64,000 nt of DNA from Tetraselmis striata (taxonomy: Eukaryota > Chlorophyta > Chlorodendrophyceae > Chlorodendrales > Chlorodendraceae), in NCBI GenBank assembly GCA_006384855.1, contig VCJN01001090.1, positions 1 to 64,000 of the forward strand. Reading direction: 5' to 3'. This document shows, piece by piece, positions 52,147 through 64,000 of the stretch. Every line of letters begins with the position of its first letter. The stretch's first letter is position 1. A program made the translations under genes and the position numbers. Below the pieces are notes generated by a model, which saw only the letters and a list, made by a program, of their open reading frames with translations, was not told where the DNA came from and made no database searches.

Positions 52147-54251
52147 GTGTGTGCTCACTGCACCCGAATTAGGGACTCGCGTAGTATCTGGGATGGAGCT
52201 GCGGGAAGGGCGGCCTGCCTGCTGGCTGCGTTCTGCCTGGGACTGCTGGTGCACATACCCTTCCATCGAAGCAGTGGCACACAGCTCTGCCCGCGTGAGG
52301 GAAGCGTCTGGGAGCGCGGCACTGGGCGCAGCTTGTTGCAAGCAGGAGATCCGGAACTCCGCCGAGTTCTGGTGCGCAGCTACGCACGGATGCGGTAGAC
52401 TATCCCTTTCGGCATGGGATCCCCGTTGCCTGATGTCCACAGTGATGGTGATTATCTATGGTGTATCAGCTTCTGTGCATTTGCTGATCCGCACCATAGG
52501 ACGATATTGCAATCAACGGGGAGGTACTCGTGGCTGTTAGCAATAAGGCCTTTGATCACAAAGGACGGGTCCTACGGGATGCTCAAGACATGGGTGGACA
52601 GCGTGAAGAAAGCGGGGGTCACCAACTACATGGTGGTCTGCCTCGATGATGAGGTACGCCGAACCGCCGACCGCCACATCCGAAACAAGGCGCCAGTTAG
52701 CCAAGCAACTCGTTGCTACATCAACATAGCATGCCCAGGGTGTAAAACCTGTTGCTGTCATGCAGGAGCTACGAACGGTGCACCCCCTGTTTAACCCTGA
52801 ATGACCAAGAGCTGGGCGCTGAATGCTTGGAATTGGCAGGTGATGGCAGCCATGAAGGCGCTGAAGGTACCCTTCTGGCGTAAAGACCCTGTCAAGGTAT
52901 GAGCAGTACTTAACGTCTACTTGCCGCGGATGAAGTCGATGTTGCCAATACTGATTTTGGTGGTGATGACAGGGCGCAGACCGCCAAGCGTCCAACCACG
53001 GCATTTCAGCGCTGAAGTTCCAGCTCTTGAAGGTATACAACTGCAATGTGACCATAGGGGGCGGGATAGTGGCAGTGCTTTTGTGCTGCAGCACTATAAT
53101 GTTAGTAGATGGCACTCCATTGAACTGCAATCCTTCCCTGGCCTTCCCGATATCCCCCGTGCAGGAGTTTCTAGTTCTGGGTTACTCTGTGCTTCTCTCC
53201 GACGTGGACATCGTCACACTGAAGGATCCCTTTCCGCACTTGCATCGCGATCACGACATCGAGGCGCTGAGTGACGGATTTGACCCCCGCACTGCGTACG
53301 GTAAGTCCTTACCGTTGTTCCCGGGCAGCATGTGAGACCAAGAACAAGCTGCTTGTGATTCTGCACTGAGGAGCTGTAAGGTTTTAGTTTCTGAAAACAC
53401 CCTATGATGCAAACATGAGACGGTTTGACAGCTAACACTCTAGTATTCACCTTGTTTGCAGGCTGGGACGATGTCTTTGATGACCCACAGATGGGCTGGT
53501 CAAGATATGCGCACACTGTGCGAACATTCATGCTTAACTCCGGTCTCTTCTTCATACGCCCAAGCACGCGCACAGTCCTGCTCATGGACAGGCTCACGGA
53601 GCGGCTTGCTAGGGAGAAAGTCTGGGACCAGCAGGCATTTAATGAAGCGATTTTCTTTCCTTCGGCCCTGGATTATATATCTCCACATGTTACGGTTTGC
53701 TCCCCCCCCCCACCCAACCTCTCCCTATTTTCAGCGCCCATCACGTTGCGCTGTTTTGTGCACCGCTAATCCCACAGCGTGTGTTATGGCGCTGCAGGTG
53801 AGAATTATGGACATATACAAGTTTGTCAACAGCAAAACACTGTTCAAAGTCATGCGGTACCACCTGCAAATGCGAAGCATTGTCCCAGTCATGGTTCATG
53901 TGAACTACCACCCGGTATGTGCCGATGTCACTGGACGTCGCAGCGATATGTCATGGGCATATATTTATCCGAACAAATCAACTTGAAACATTTGTAGCAT
54001 TTAAGATGCCTCGCTGGCAGGGCTTCATGCTTAGCCAATATTTCCAAATGACATGCGGATATTATCGATGCAATGCTGCTTTAGCGTAAGTAGTGCTCCT
54101 CATGCAGGGCGGAATGCTGACAGTGGATGCATGTATCCTTCCGCACGCTGTGGATATGCAGGACAAGTGGGATCGTATGAAGGCTGTGATTCGGCGGTAC
54201 GTCCATGGCGATCTCCATGCGCTTGATAAATTCCCAATAGGGGACCACTAA
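52147..54251 (+). CDS. Family-77 nucleotide-sugar glycosyltransferase (type II membrane protein)
   Basis: GT77 enzymes (plant XEG113/RRA arabinosyltransferases and relatives; Nucleotid_trans domain) add sugars to cell-wall glycoproteins or polysaccharides in the Golgi. Exons supported: about 52147-52371 (signal anchor [16 protein letters not shown]), 52500-52653, 52840-52896, 52973-53032, 53165-53300, 53462-53694, 53798-53914 and 54162-54251, with GT-AG borders. Key blocks: [63 protein letters not shown] (DxD motif), [13 protein letters not shown] and [14 protein letters not shown]. One extra base in a TTT run near 52550 shifts the frame in the second exon; it could be an assembly error or a real lesion. 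The start codon was not found, so a further 5' exon is likely. Intron 6 begins GTTTGCT followed by a C run. Confidence 0.85.
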
Positions 54252-55190
54252 TTGTGGACGCCTTGTTGATGGATGCACCTGCTGATGGTGTCATGAGGAA
54301 CGCTGCGCAGACCTGCCAGCGCTGCCCGTGCTGAGCTCGCTGGCAAGTACCTTGGAACACATGAGATGACAAATAAGAAGTAAAATACTTGTACGGTGAG
54401 TTGCACCTCGTACAAGAGCAACTGTCCCAACATCACTGCAGTAAGGCAGGTGCTGCTGCAAACGCCAAAATGTCAGTCAGGCAGAGTTCTGCTCAAGCTG
54501 ATGCATCGAAATCCTGATGTGTGAGCATGCGGGCGCCCACACATCTTCAAGGCACCCTGAACATACACTTGTTGGGGTTTCTTGCCGGCGCTTTCTGAGC
54601 TTTGTAACATATTCGCTGTCGGTTGGCAGCAGGCGAGCACTTGCTTATACGTATAGAACAGTATTTCAGTTGCACACGTAGAATCCTACTAAGCCCGGGC
54701 TGATACCAAGCAAGGCAGCTTCGGTTTCCTTCCCCTGGCGGCTTTACAGGACTTGTAAGTTCAGTTTACATGCGCAGGCTGCAAGAGGCTCTCATTTAGA
54801 GGATTGGTAGAATAGGCTAGATGACTTTTATTAGGAATGGCATTTAAGCTTACAATGTGGCCTTCGAATGCCGTGCTAATGCTGCCAAACCGAGAGCGGT
54901 GCGGTTGAGCATGCCAGTGATAAACCCTTGTCTTTCATCACCTATTCGAGGCTAAGTTTACATACTGATTAGGCGGGTATCAAATATCACGATACAATTT
55001 TGCGATTCTTGTTGTCCAAAATTTCGAAGGGGGTTTTCGGCCCTGTCGAGTCCTGACCCGGTGAACCCTCCAGCGCAGACCCCTCTGGGGTACAAGGTAC
55101 TTCTAGCCCAGACCGCGGTATAGGTGCGGGTTTTAAAACCCTAAACTAAACGAAGGCACCTGCTGTATCCTGTGTGCATGTAGGGTTTCA
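54252..55190. other. 3' region of the glycosyltransferase gene and intergenic sequence
   Basis: No coding sequence seen. Confidence 0.4.
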
Positions 55191-55200
55191 CTGTTGCATT

Positions 55201-55226
55201 TCCTCCCCCCCCCCCCCCCCCCCCCA
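55201..55226. repeat. Poly-C tract
   Basis: About 20 C without an identified adjacent exon. Confidence 0.8.
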
Positions 55227-55254
55227 AGCCCTCAGGACAGGACTGGCACCAGTG

Positions 55255-55670
55255 AAAACCCTAGAACCCTTGCAGCGTCTCTATACGACGGCCGTTTAGG
55301 CAGCAATCCAGTCGTTACGGAAAGCCCTGGGACGGCGACTTACTGCCAGTCCTGCTCTCCCGGGGGCGAGAAAAAAACCCTTGTACCGGTAAGGATTACT
55401 GTATCCTGGGATACCCCATAGGGACTACTCATTCCGCACCCCCTTTAGATGCTGCTTCCACCTAATCCTTATCGGTCGCTACTCCTAATAGCTGTAGCGG
55501 ACGTTTCCTATTGCCTTTTCGGGTGATTTCCTGATCGCCTTTTCCAGCTAGCTCACGTAACAATATGAGGGGATACTATTAATCCTTAAGCCTTTTATTT
55601 TGGTGATTTCCGATATCGCCCTCTGATGCTGCTAGCTCATGTAATTATTAATCCTTAAGCGCTAGCTGGA
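55255..55670. repeat. Dispersed repeat, copy 3, with tandem extension
   Basis: Bases 55263-55325 match the reverse complement of about 12605-12660, while the next 60 bases (CTGCCAGTCCTG...CCCGGGGGCGAGAAAAA) match 12668-12705 in direct orientation. From 55515 to 55670 two diverged copies of a GTGATTTCC...GCTAGCTCA motif resemble 12475-12530. Confidence 0.65.
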
Positions 55671-55734
55671 TCGATGAACAGCCGCGCCCGCGCCCCGCAC
55701 CACGCCAGCAACAGGCGCGTGGCCCTGCCCTGGC

Positions 55735-56880
55735 GTGGCCGCCCAGCTCGACTACAGTAGCTCCATTTACGGATCCGCAGCAGCTCTGCCCAGCAGCACG
55801 CGCACCGCTCACCACCCCCGTACGCCATACAACCTATCCCACCCCTCGCGCAAGCGGACGCTGGACTCTGCTGTTCCGTATAGACGGCGGCGGCGCGGCG
55901 GCAGGGCGCGAGGTAGCGGCAGTGACAAAAGGGGGCGCTCTGCAGTACATAAAGCTATATTGGAACCGCAGCCCCGTATGCGGATAGAGCGCCTGCAGTA
56001 GCAGCACCGTTACTGGCAAGCTAGGGTAGCGGGCAGCTTCCCCACCTCGCTACAGCGGCCACCGGCGCGGAAGGCCGGACGCTACACTTGCCTTTTGGCC
56101 AGCGCTACACGCTAGCAGCTTTCCTGGGGCTGGAGTTCTTGGCGGGCTCGCCCCCGTCGGCAGCACCAGCAGGCGGCAGGAGCGAGCTACTGCGGCTGTG
56201 CGGCAGCGGAGGTTGGCCTGGCGCGCGGCCCACTTATTTCTGGAACACCGGCAGGAAGCCCGCGGAGGGGCGCGCACCCGCTTGCACCACAGCCGGCAGC
56301 TTAGCGAGGCGCGCGCCTAGTCGCGAGCTGCACACCGCGCCTCCGAGTAGGTGCGGGCTGCCCGCTGCTCCTCCCGCCCTCGGGCTCTCCGCCCCTTTCG
56401 TCGCATTTCCCACTGCACCGCCTCGCTGTACTTCTGGCCGTACTGGCACTCCCCGCGGCTCCGCCCGCCGCGGACTCGGCCACGCGCTAACGCCATGCGC
56501 GCCCTGGAGTGGCCCTAGCGGAAGCAGTGACCCCTGCCTCCGTGCTTATCACTGACCTGGACTCCTTCCGGCCTCCCCTTACGCCCCCCACCTCCCCCCC
56601 CCCCCCCCCCCTCCATAACAGAAACCGTCCACTCTCCTTCCTCCTCCCACCTAGCCAACCCTCACTGACCTCCCAAGTAAAGCACTGGCCTATATAACGG
56701 AGCCATTGTCTACACAGGGCGACCCATACAAACTGGATTTCTAGCTAAAATGGATTGACGGCACCGTTGCCAGTCCCGGGGGCGAAATAAAAGGGGAGTT
56801 GGGGGGGGGGGGGGGGGGGGCACCCGCCTCGGCATGTCAAACCACTTCCATGAAAACCGTGCGCTTAATGCTGCACCTGG
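55735..56880. other. GC-rich stretch, no firm gene
   Basis: Several overlapping frames of biased composition on both strands and none convincing. A C run lies at 56596-56611 and a G run at 56800-56820. A further copy of part of the dispersed repeat lies at about 56760-56800. Confidence 0.3.
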
Positions 56881-56928
56881 CTGTGGCTGCAGGTTTTGAC
56901 ACGGGGTGCGCCGCTCTGGCTTTGCATC

Positions 56929-58903
56929 ATGAGCCGGAAGGAGGCCTCCGCGGCGCTGGTGGGCTTTGTGATGGAGGGCATCACGGTGAGCGAAGCCCCC
57001 CCTCTCTCCTGCTGGTTCGGTTCCGGAGGAGCTGGCTGAGTGGCTGGCAGGTGCTGACGTGCGGATGGCTGGTGGTGCAGGCTGAGAGGGACGTGATGAG
57101 CCTGGCGGACTCGCGCGCGCTGCATGGCTCCTCGGCCGCCTTCTCACATCAGGTGCATGTGCCCCCCTTGCCATCAGCCCCCTGCTGCAGTTGTGCTGTG
57201 GCTGCTGGGCCCAGCTCGTTTCTTGTCTGACTTGTACATATACCTGCAGCGGGTCAACCCAATGAATCATTGTTACTATCCGGTTGTAAACTGCCCTGGC
57301 TTCTTTGGGCACTTAATTTCGGGACCTAATCTCAAGTACCGCTGCATTGAAGGGAAAGTGGTTGAAGTGGGGCTCAATGAGGCTTGGTATTGCTCAGGAC
57401 AAGGATGAGGTGGCGGCCATCATCTTAAAAAGTCCCCACTTGCAAATCACACCTTATTAGGAATCGGTTGTCAACAGTCACCCGCCCCTCTGCACCCTTT
57501 GGTGGAGGTCAATGCTGACTTTTCTGAGCTCCCCCCCCCCCTTCCTTGTTTCGTGCAGCTCTGGAAGTCCGTGGGGTTGACTCCCAAGCTGATGGGTGAC
57601 CGGCGGGAGCAGTTTCTGGTGGAGCAGGGCATCGGGGTGGTTCCGCCCCCATCGGAAGCGCTGCGTCGGGAGGGTCTGGATGACGTGCCGCCGCCCGTAA
57701 CGGTCGTCTGCGGCTCGTCGCGCAGCGCGCGTGCAGTGCAGCGGGCGTGCCGGCAGCGGTTTTCGGCGTACACAGACTCCGACAAGCGCCGCAGCCCCAA
57801 GGACATGAAGGTGCGCCCGCCCAGCATGCCTGCTCTCAAGGAGCAGGCCCTCTGCGCCTGGAAGCTCTCCATCCCTTGTGTTAGCCTTGCCTGTATCCTG
57901 GAGGATCTGCGGCTATCACTCCTCTCCCGCCATGCCAGCTGCGTAATGCTTCCGGCACTGTTTGTTTGGGACTCTGTGCTTCTGTTGGGGTTTGTCTGTT
58001 GTGCGCATTCGTGTGACCTTGCCTTCGTCTGCCGGTTTGGCGCGTCTTTAGGCTGCAGCCATCGCGGAGTTCGAGAGCCAGATTGAGAAGCGGGACAAGC
58101 TGTTGAAGTCGCCCTCTGATGAGCGGCTGGCCAGCGGCACCGCTGCCAAGACCTCCGCCAAGCGTCCTGTCAGCAAGGAGCGCCCCAAGCCCAGCGGCTC
58201 CCCCATCAAGGCGGCAGCCAAGGAGGAGGCCGCAGGTGGAGCCGTGCGCTCAACCTTTGTGGGCGTCAAGCGCGTGTCGGACAGCGCGACGGAGAGCCAC
58301 GCAGACGCTGCCGCCGACAGCAGCCCCGGCCTGTGCCTCCACTGCATGGAGAAGCTCGGCGCGCGGCCGCTGCTCTCGTGCTTTGAGTGCAAGACGGTCA
58401 TGCACTTCGATTGCTACGCGAACTGGGCGGGCGCGGAGCCGGGGCCATGGGACAACGTGCACTGCCCTGCTCACAAGCCCGTGAAGAAGCCGCGGCACCG
58501 GCCGGGCGGCAGCGCGTGTACCTCGCCCCGTGCCGGCGGGGTCTCCCGCAAGCCAAGCATGGATCTGGAAAAGAAGCTGTCGGTGCTGGCGGACGGGCGC
58601 CCCGAAGCTCAGAAGGATGCGCCCATCAGCCCCACCACGCCGCTCGCCGGCCACACGACCACCAGCCCCACCTCCTCTGACATGACCCACAACACTCACC
58701 ACTCCCCCGCGCGCAGCGAGCGCCAAGAGCCCACCCACCACGCCAAGCTGGACCAGGTGGTGCTGTCGCCCAAGACCGCCGTCAAGCGCCCCCAGCTGCC
58801 CATGCTCGGCGGGGCGAAGCTCGATGACGACGAGGAGCTAGCAATGAGGCTGCACCGCGAGCTCAACGCCGCCCCGACACGCCGCCGCCGCGGCGATGCT
58901 TGA
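56929..58903 (+). CDS. PHD-finger protein
   Basis: Likely a chromatin-reader or nuclear regulator. Exons supported: 56929-56985 (MSRKEASAALVGFVMEGIT), 57081-57152, one from 57250 with uncertain end, 57559-57810 and 58052-58903. Most junctions are GT-AG and phase 0. The zinc finger lies in the last exon: CLHCMEKL...LLSCFECKTVMHFDCY...VHCPAHK, with Cys/His spacing of a PHD-type finger. Downstream is a Ser/Thr/Pro-rich basic region with KPSMDLEKKLSVLADG. The protein ends DDDEELAMRLHRELNAAP followed by an Arg run, a short acidic-helical tail found in some plant and algal nuclear proteins. The start ATG is in an exon preceded by an AG, so another upstream exon is possible. Target is unknown. Confidence 0.7.
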
Positions 58904-60619
58904 AATGCCTTACGACGTCAGCCTCAGCTTGCTGCTGCCACTGCTTCCGGCGGCTCTCTTATGGGCCATCCTCATCCGCCCCACAGGCGTCCCTCCTCTA
59001 TCTTAAGTCAGCACTTGTGTAGCCCCTGAACGTGGCCTTTCATGAGTACCGGCAAACCTCCATCGTCACCTCGTGGCAGCGGTGTCAACGGACCCGTGGC
59101 GATGCACGACAAGACCGCACTCTGGCCTCGACCTGGTCGGCTTCACGCGGTGGGAGGTGATATGTTTTCAAGGCGCAGTTTTAGATTGGACTCTAGCATG
59201 TTTTCTGGGCAGAGGGGCGCAAAGCTCACCAGCTGCTCGCTGCCGACACGCAGCAGCACATACATAATAATACATATAAACACCGAGTATGCCCGGCAGT
59301 GCGGCGGCCCTGGCATTAGCGCTGTGCTGGCGCCGTTCTCTGTAATAGTGGCTTCACGCACCGTCCATCAAGTTGCCGTCTTCAGTCGCAGCACACACCA
59401 TGTCTGATTAACAAGGACAGGGGTGAGTGATAAAATGCTGGCCGCCGTATCCTTGCGGGCGGTGTGTGCTTTGCTTGCATCCATGCGGACCGGCTGCTGC
59501 TCAAGCCAGCCGTCGACGCGCGCGCTGGCAGGGCCGTCTCTCCATCCTAAATATTTACGTCGTGCTGGGACTGTATATACCGGGAGCTCATAGAGGGTGA
59601 CTGTGAGCTGAAGCTGCCAGTTGCAGATTGGACCGTTGATGGCCACAGCGCCTACGGGCAGTTGAGGCCGGAAGGGCGAAGCAGCCATCGTGGTGCGCAA
59701 CACGCAAGACTAGCGCCAGCACGCACCAGGCATGCCAGGGTTGTGGCCCACCTGCAAGCGTGCAGTGGTGTTGCAGAGGCATCAGAGCTCAGTGTGCAGC
59801 TTTGTGATGCCCGTAAACCTGATATGCTTGGACCAGCTGGACGTGAGCAGAATCTGATCCAACTCAAGGCTGGCTCCACATGCTAATAGACATTGGAGGA
59901 ACATACGGACGGAGATCTGAAGCGAGGTAGCGGAACTATCGAAAGAAAGCCTTGGCAGTTTCTCTCCATGAGCTCCATTCTGTTGATGTTGAAGCATGAA
60001 TTTCCTCAGTACTTCCTGCTGTTCACTGCCGAAGGCGCTAGCACCCATTGTCTATCATGCACGCTGCTGTGGGAGCCCCCCCCCCCCCCCCCCCCCCCGC
60101 CCCCGCCCCTCAATCACACATGCAACCACGTCCACCAGTGCACACAGGCATGGGAACCAATGCTGAAATAGCAACGAAAGGTTTCCATACAAGTATACGC
60201 CCAGTGCAAGGAATAGTCATGGGCTCCAACTATGTACATGGCAAAGCAGGGAGTGGTGGTGGCCCTCGGGCAGCTAATGGGCACGCAAAAAGGAGTGCTG
60301 CCGCCATACTCTTACATTTAAAAGGTGACCCCCCCCCCCCCCCCCCCCCTGCGCGCGCCCCTTTGGCCCCTTTTGTGAGAGCACTCCCCATGGAATTCCT
60401 AGTAGCCTTAAAAAAGCAAATCATATCACATTTTGACCATCCTTCGGTTTTTCGCAGTCAATGACCTGGCCTATCACTACCTAGCTATAGGCCCGCATCC
60501 AAGACATGTTTGGTGGTGGCCTGTGGGCCAAGGCGACACCAGTTGTCTGCAGAGATGAAGGATGAGGCAAGAGAAGACCACAACCAAGGTTGATAACAAA
60601 AATATAGTTACAATAATGA
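58904..60619. other. No firm gene; weak coding candidates
   Basis: A minus-strand frame at 59782-60048 (MGASAFGSEQQEVLRKFMLQ) has plausible composition but no similarity. C runs at 60069-60088 and 60329-60350; the second directly follows AAAGGTGA, which by the poly-C rule seen in CWC22 would mark a splice donor at about 60325. Confidence 0.3.
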
Positions 60620-60955
60620 TTAGTTACTACGACTAGTAAGTGACAGTTGGATCCGTGAGAGGTTCCAACTGCCAGCAGACCTGGGGCTGAGCCCGGGGCT
60701 GTCTAGAAACGCATTACGTGTGTTAAAAACTAGAAGGGGCAGCCGGGGCTGTTCCTCACAACAGACATTATTTTCAGCGTCTTCACTGTCACCGCTGTTA
60801 CTCATTGGCAGGACTTCTCCTAAATACCCCTGTAAGCGCCCCTCTGTGAGGTTACTACCAACACATTGCCTCATGATCTCTTCAGGCAAGTCTGCGGCGA
60901 CGATCCCCTCCTGACAGAGTGAGCTTGCCGGATAGAATATTGACACCTGGGATCA
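60620..60955 (-). CDS. Possible last exon of an unknown host gene
   Basis: An open minus-strand frame follows an acceptor-like CCCAG and reads VSIFYPASSLCQEGIVAADL, then LPEEIMRQCVGSNLTEGRLQ. The acidic/Ser-rich end reads MSNSGDSEDAENNVCCEEQP. No family recognised and no upstream exon found. Confidence 0.35.
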
Positions 60956-62046
60956 GGCTGAACGAGACACCTCCCTGGAGCTGCTGCACAACAGCTACAC
61001 GTATGTATCTAGGCTCATTAACATATTATTCCTACAGCACTGCAGCGGGCTCGAATACTTGACTATGACTGCTATGCTTCTGACAACTAAAATACCATGA
61101 GGTTAGTATCAGTCGGTGCTTTCCAGCTTTTCAACTCACTGCCTTTCGTACACTTGTCGTCATGGACAGCCTATCATACATATGACATTGACAGGACAGC
61201 ATCTTGTAGTCATCGTCGTAGTCCTATCTACAATCACTAACCTGCGCGCGGCCCCTGTCCCGTCAGCAGCAGATTTGCTGAACTGCTTGTAGTGAAATGA
61301 CTTTTCAGAGTATTCGGTACAGCGACATGGATGGACGTCGCGCTACTTGAGAGGCGTTCAGTCTATGGCCGACATATTTTTTTCGAAGACGCGGCTATGG
61401 ATCCTCTCCCTCGGGACAGCCACGCATCTGTTGTCACCGGGCCCAGGAGACGAATTCGGATATGATTCTTGTGGGGATTGAGACATATCACCGAGAATGG
61501 CGATAGACAGTTTTGGGAAGTTTCCGGATAGGGTAGTGGGTAGTTTCGCGCCAGGATGCCCCGATATGTGTGTGATTGAGCCCCTACAGTAGCCTGCCAG
61601 GAGACTGAGCACGAGAACGTCGGATCAGCCCTCTGCATGCAGATGTGGATGGGCTACACCGGTCGTTTTATAACAGAAGTTCCTCGACAGACACTTCGCA
61701 GTTGCACCTTGGGGCTTATTTTAGTCCGGCCGATTTGTTCTCTTGTCGCAAAACCTTCCCGTAATAAGGGGCGGCTATATTCTATAATAATGGGTTCTAT
61801 ATGATTGTGGGTTCTATAACGTTCTATAATTCTGAGGTTCTACAATCATTCTTGCCACAAGTTTTAACTGATATGTACCATACTGATGCCGCCCTAATGA
61901 GAACATAAGTTTAAAATCAGCGGAGACAGTTCTATTATCACGTTGCTGCAGCGAGGTCTGGCGATCACGCACTGCTAGGGCTCACCTTCATTGGCAGTGT
62001 AGGGGCCGGGACGCCCTGATGCCGCGCGTGTGTGAGCTCAAATTAG
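60956..62046. other. Intergenic, nothing recognised
   Basis: No convincing frames. Short repeated phrases built on GGTTCTATAA occur at 61790-61850. Confidence 0.4.
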
Positions 62047-63386
62047 GATTGTCCAGCATCTGCTGATGATGCGGAACGACCCGCGGGCCTGGCTGACAAA
62101 TGGCCATCTGACGCCATTGATTATGTCGTGACACTTCCATTTCAAATTGCTGGCGAGCCCCGGGTGACCGTTGAGATAGCACGCAGCAACTATGCGAGTA
62201 CGGCAGGGCACGGCTCTCTATTCGCGTTTGTGCTGTACAGTCTTGTCACCACGGAAGCACTACCGTACGTATGGGGCTGGGGGCTGGCCAGGCTGGCTGC
62301 ATGTCAGTATGCTACTGCACCTGGTGCTAGGGGCATGCTTAAAAAGCGACACATCCGAGTGGACACGTTGCGCTTGTCGCAGGCAAACAACGAACTAGGT
62401 GGTAAACGGTGCAGCACGTGCTACGTGCAAATAGCAAGTCAAGCAAGGAAGAAGTGATGACGAGTGGTGACCTGTTTTCCATCACCATCTCGCTATTGCC
62501 TGGTCAGTGAACTCTGTGCTTACCCATGCGGCATAGGTGCTGCCTCATGCATACGTTGGCGTATGCGCTGGCAGAATTTCTCAGCCTCAACAGCATGGGC
62601 ATGCTAGTACATATGATGAGGTGGCAAAATGCTGTAGGACTGCTGCGAGAACAACGAGCTTGCGAAGCACGACAGTGAGGGGAAGCTGCCTGCCGGGGAC
62701 ATCCTACCTATGGTAAAACAGTGTGGGGCCATTACTGCCCACATCACCATGCTTGCCTGTGGGATGTTAGTGACGCAATAGTGCTGCTGATAAGAGTGAG
62801 TGATGCGGCTGAGGGCGTGGCCGAACGACGTGCTACGTGGCTATTGCAGCTAGAAACCTGTTAGATCCTCATGGCGACAAGGTAGGACGGTTACAGGGTC
62901 CATAGATAGGAGTCAAGGGGGGATTGGGCTGAGATAACTGAAAGGTGGAGCGGCGGAGCCGCACAGGACATGCCCTGGTCGTATGGCACACGGGTGCTCA
63001 GGCGGCAACTACATGCCATAAAGTACTACTAGAACTAATCCGGATCTAGTACAAAATCCAGGAACACCAACACCCGTCCTCGTCGGCAGCAAGACTGCAG
63101 GGCAGCAGCCATCGCACAAAAAAAGTCAACAGTGGCGCTGAGGGCTTTGCAGCCTTGGTGCGCTTGGCACGTTTTGAGCAGCGAGATTAAAAGAGGGTCT
63201 GGCTAGTGCTTTGTGCTGTCCTGACAGATGGAGCAGTACACAGTGGAGGAAGAGCTGAAAGGAGCGGATGACGTATTCCAGGCGCATATGATGGGCCTGA
63301 ACACTCTCAAGGAGATCCATGATCAGAGTGGTGTCGCAACAAGGATTTCATGTGCCTCTGATAGTAGAAAGCTGTGGCTTTTGTGA
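62047..63386 (+). CDS. Possible multi-exon host gene, unknown
   Basis: Three exon-like pieces: from 62047 after an AG (DCPASADDAERPAGLADKWP, then AIDYVVTLPFQIAGEPRVTV); one ending at 62712 at a GTAAAA donor (ENNELAKHDSEGKLPAGDIL); and 63228-63386 after CTGACAG (MEQYTVEEELKGADDVFQAH). Composition and splice signals favour real exons. No family recognised, and whether they belong to one gene is not shown. Confidence 0.3.
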
Positions 63387-64000
63387 TGGGGTTTAGCTAC
63401 ACGATTAAAATTGTGTCTCATTCCACATGCCGGTGTCCGTTGGGCCATGTATTGTATGAGCATTCAAGCATGGAGTGGTAGCCATGATGTTCTACCTGTA
63501 AGTAGTCAGTGCCTGACCTTTAGCAGCACTAGCCACGCCGCAATACTATGTGACGCTTATCCAGCGCTGCGCCCTGACTCCTGATCCGATATCATTTCAT
63601 ATGCAATTACATTGAGCGTCCAGTAAATTATTAGCATTGTGCAATCCTCTGCCTACCTACATTAGCTTATCATTATGGATACATTATGAGGTTGATGCGT
63701 GTCGCTGTGGGAACGGCTATGCTCTTTCTCTAGCTTAGTTTTGAAACTGTACCTACTCAATCAGATGTTTTACAAACGTGATTATCGGGAAAATATTATG
63801 CAATCTCGATATATCATCGGAGCCCAAGTGCCAATCTGTAGCCCGAGCGTTTTACGGTTACCCTTGACCGTATTTCCCATAGAGCCACAGTACAGATTGC
63901 AGACCCCCCTCTCAACTCATAACCACACAAACAGACACAATGGCGCGCGTGCGCACCGTGAGAAGCAGCTAGTCCTGCAGCCAACAAGCAATCGTGGATA
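63387..64000. other. Intergenic, nothing recognised
   Basis: AT-richer sequence with no frame of interest. Confidence 0.4.

Noticed and set aside
55125-55150. CCCTAAA-like words resembling plant or algal telomere repeat
   Set aside because: Only single copies occur here and at 13487 and 55257; no tandem array, so not a telomere or interstitial telomeric block.
55735-56555. Possible GC-rich gene between the glycosyltransferase and PHD genes
   Set aside because: Frames on both strands have equal, biased composition and no splice or domain support.

Overview
The window looks like a nuclear scaffold of a unicellular green alga. The host genes have several short phase-0 introns, GC-rich coding sequence and long homopolymer C/G runs. 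Two of them have plant-type relatives: an augmin subunit 5 (AUG5/HAUS5) and a family-77 glycosyltransferase. The species cannot be named from the sequence alone.

Layout. (1) 0.5-10.4 kb: two convergent host genes, AUG5/HAUS5 (+) and the splicing factor CWC22 (-, eight exons resolved to the base). (2) 10.9-12.7 kb: a broken repeat-flanked coding fragment that resembles the tail of a retroelement protein and carries a PD...ExK nuclease-like signature, followed by a dispersed repeat. (3) 13.38-17.69 kb: a 4.3-kb Mutator-like DNA transposon with about 85-bp terminal inverted repeats and a perfect 9-bp target duplication. Its interior holds about ten copies of a roughly 187-bp repeat and a duplicated coding segment. 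(4) 18.2-46.3 kb: an integrated Polinton-like virus (PLV) with terminal inverted repeats of about 1 kb. (5) 46.3-52.1 kb: gene-poor sequence with ankyrin fossils. (6) 52.1-54.3 kb: a GT77 glycosyltransferase gene. (7) 56.9-58.9 kb: a PHD-finger gene. (8) 59-64 kb: only weak exon candidates.

The PLV carries the expected parts: a primase-helicase fusion, zinc-ribbon proteins, a large repeat-bearing fibre, a tyrosine recombinase, a C5 DNA methyltransferase, jelly-roll-type virion proteins, a major capsid protein, a membrane-active-like small virion protein, a basic glycine/proline-rich core-like protein and a packaging ATPase. Each TIR carries a copy of the same small gene. The capsid gene is interrupted by a second, 7.4-kb TIR-flanked element, itself full of satellites and duplicated zinc-ribbon segments. 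The near-identical TIRs suggest a young insertion. I treat the PLV as a fossil: mostly open genes, one large nested insertion and perhaps one or two further lesions.

The most unusual signals are: a GC-rich palindromic mini-repeat scattered through PLV genes and gaps, in places read in frame; a 72-bp hairpin present three times; an iteron-like array beside the right TIR; and, in the host, poly-C runs that begin a few bases after the 5' splice site in most CWC22 introns.
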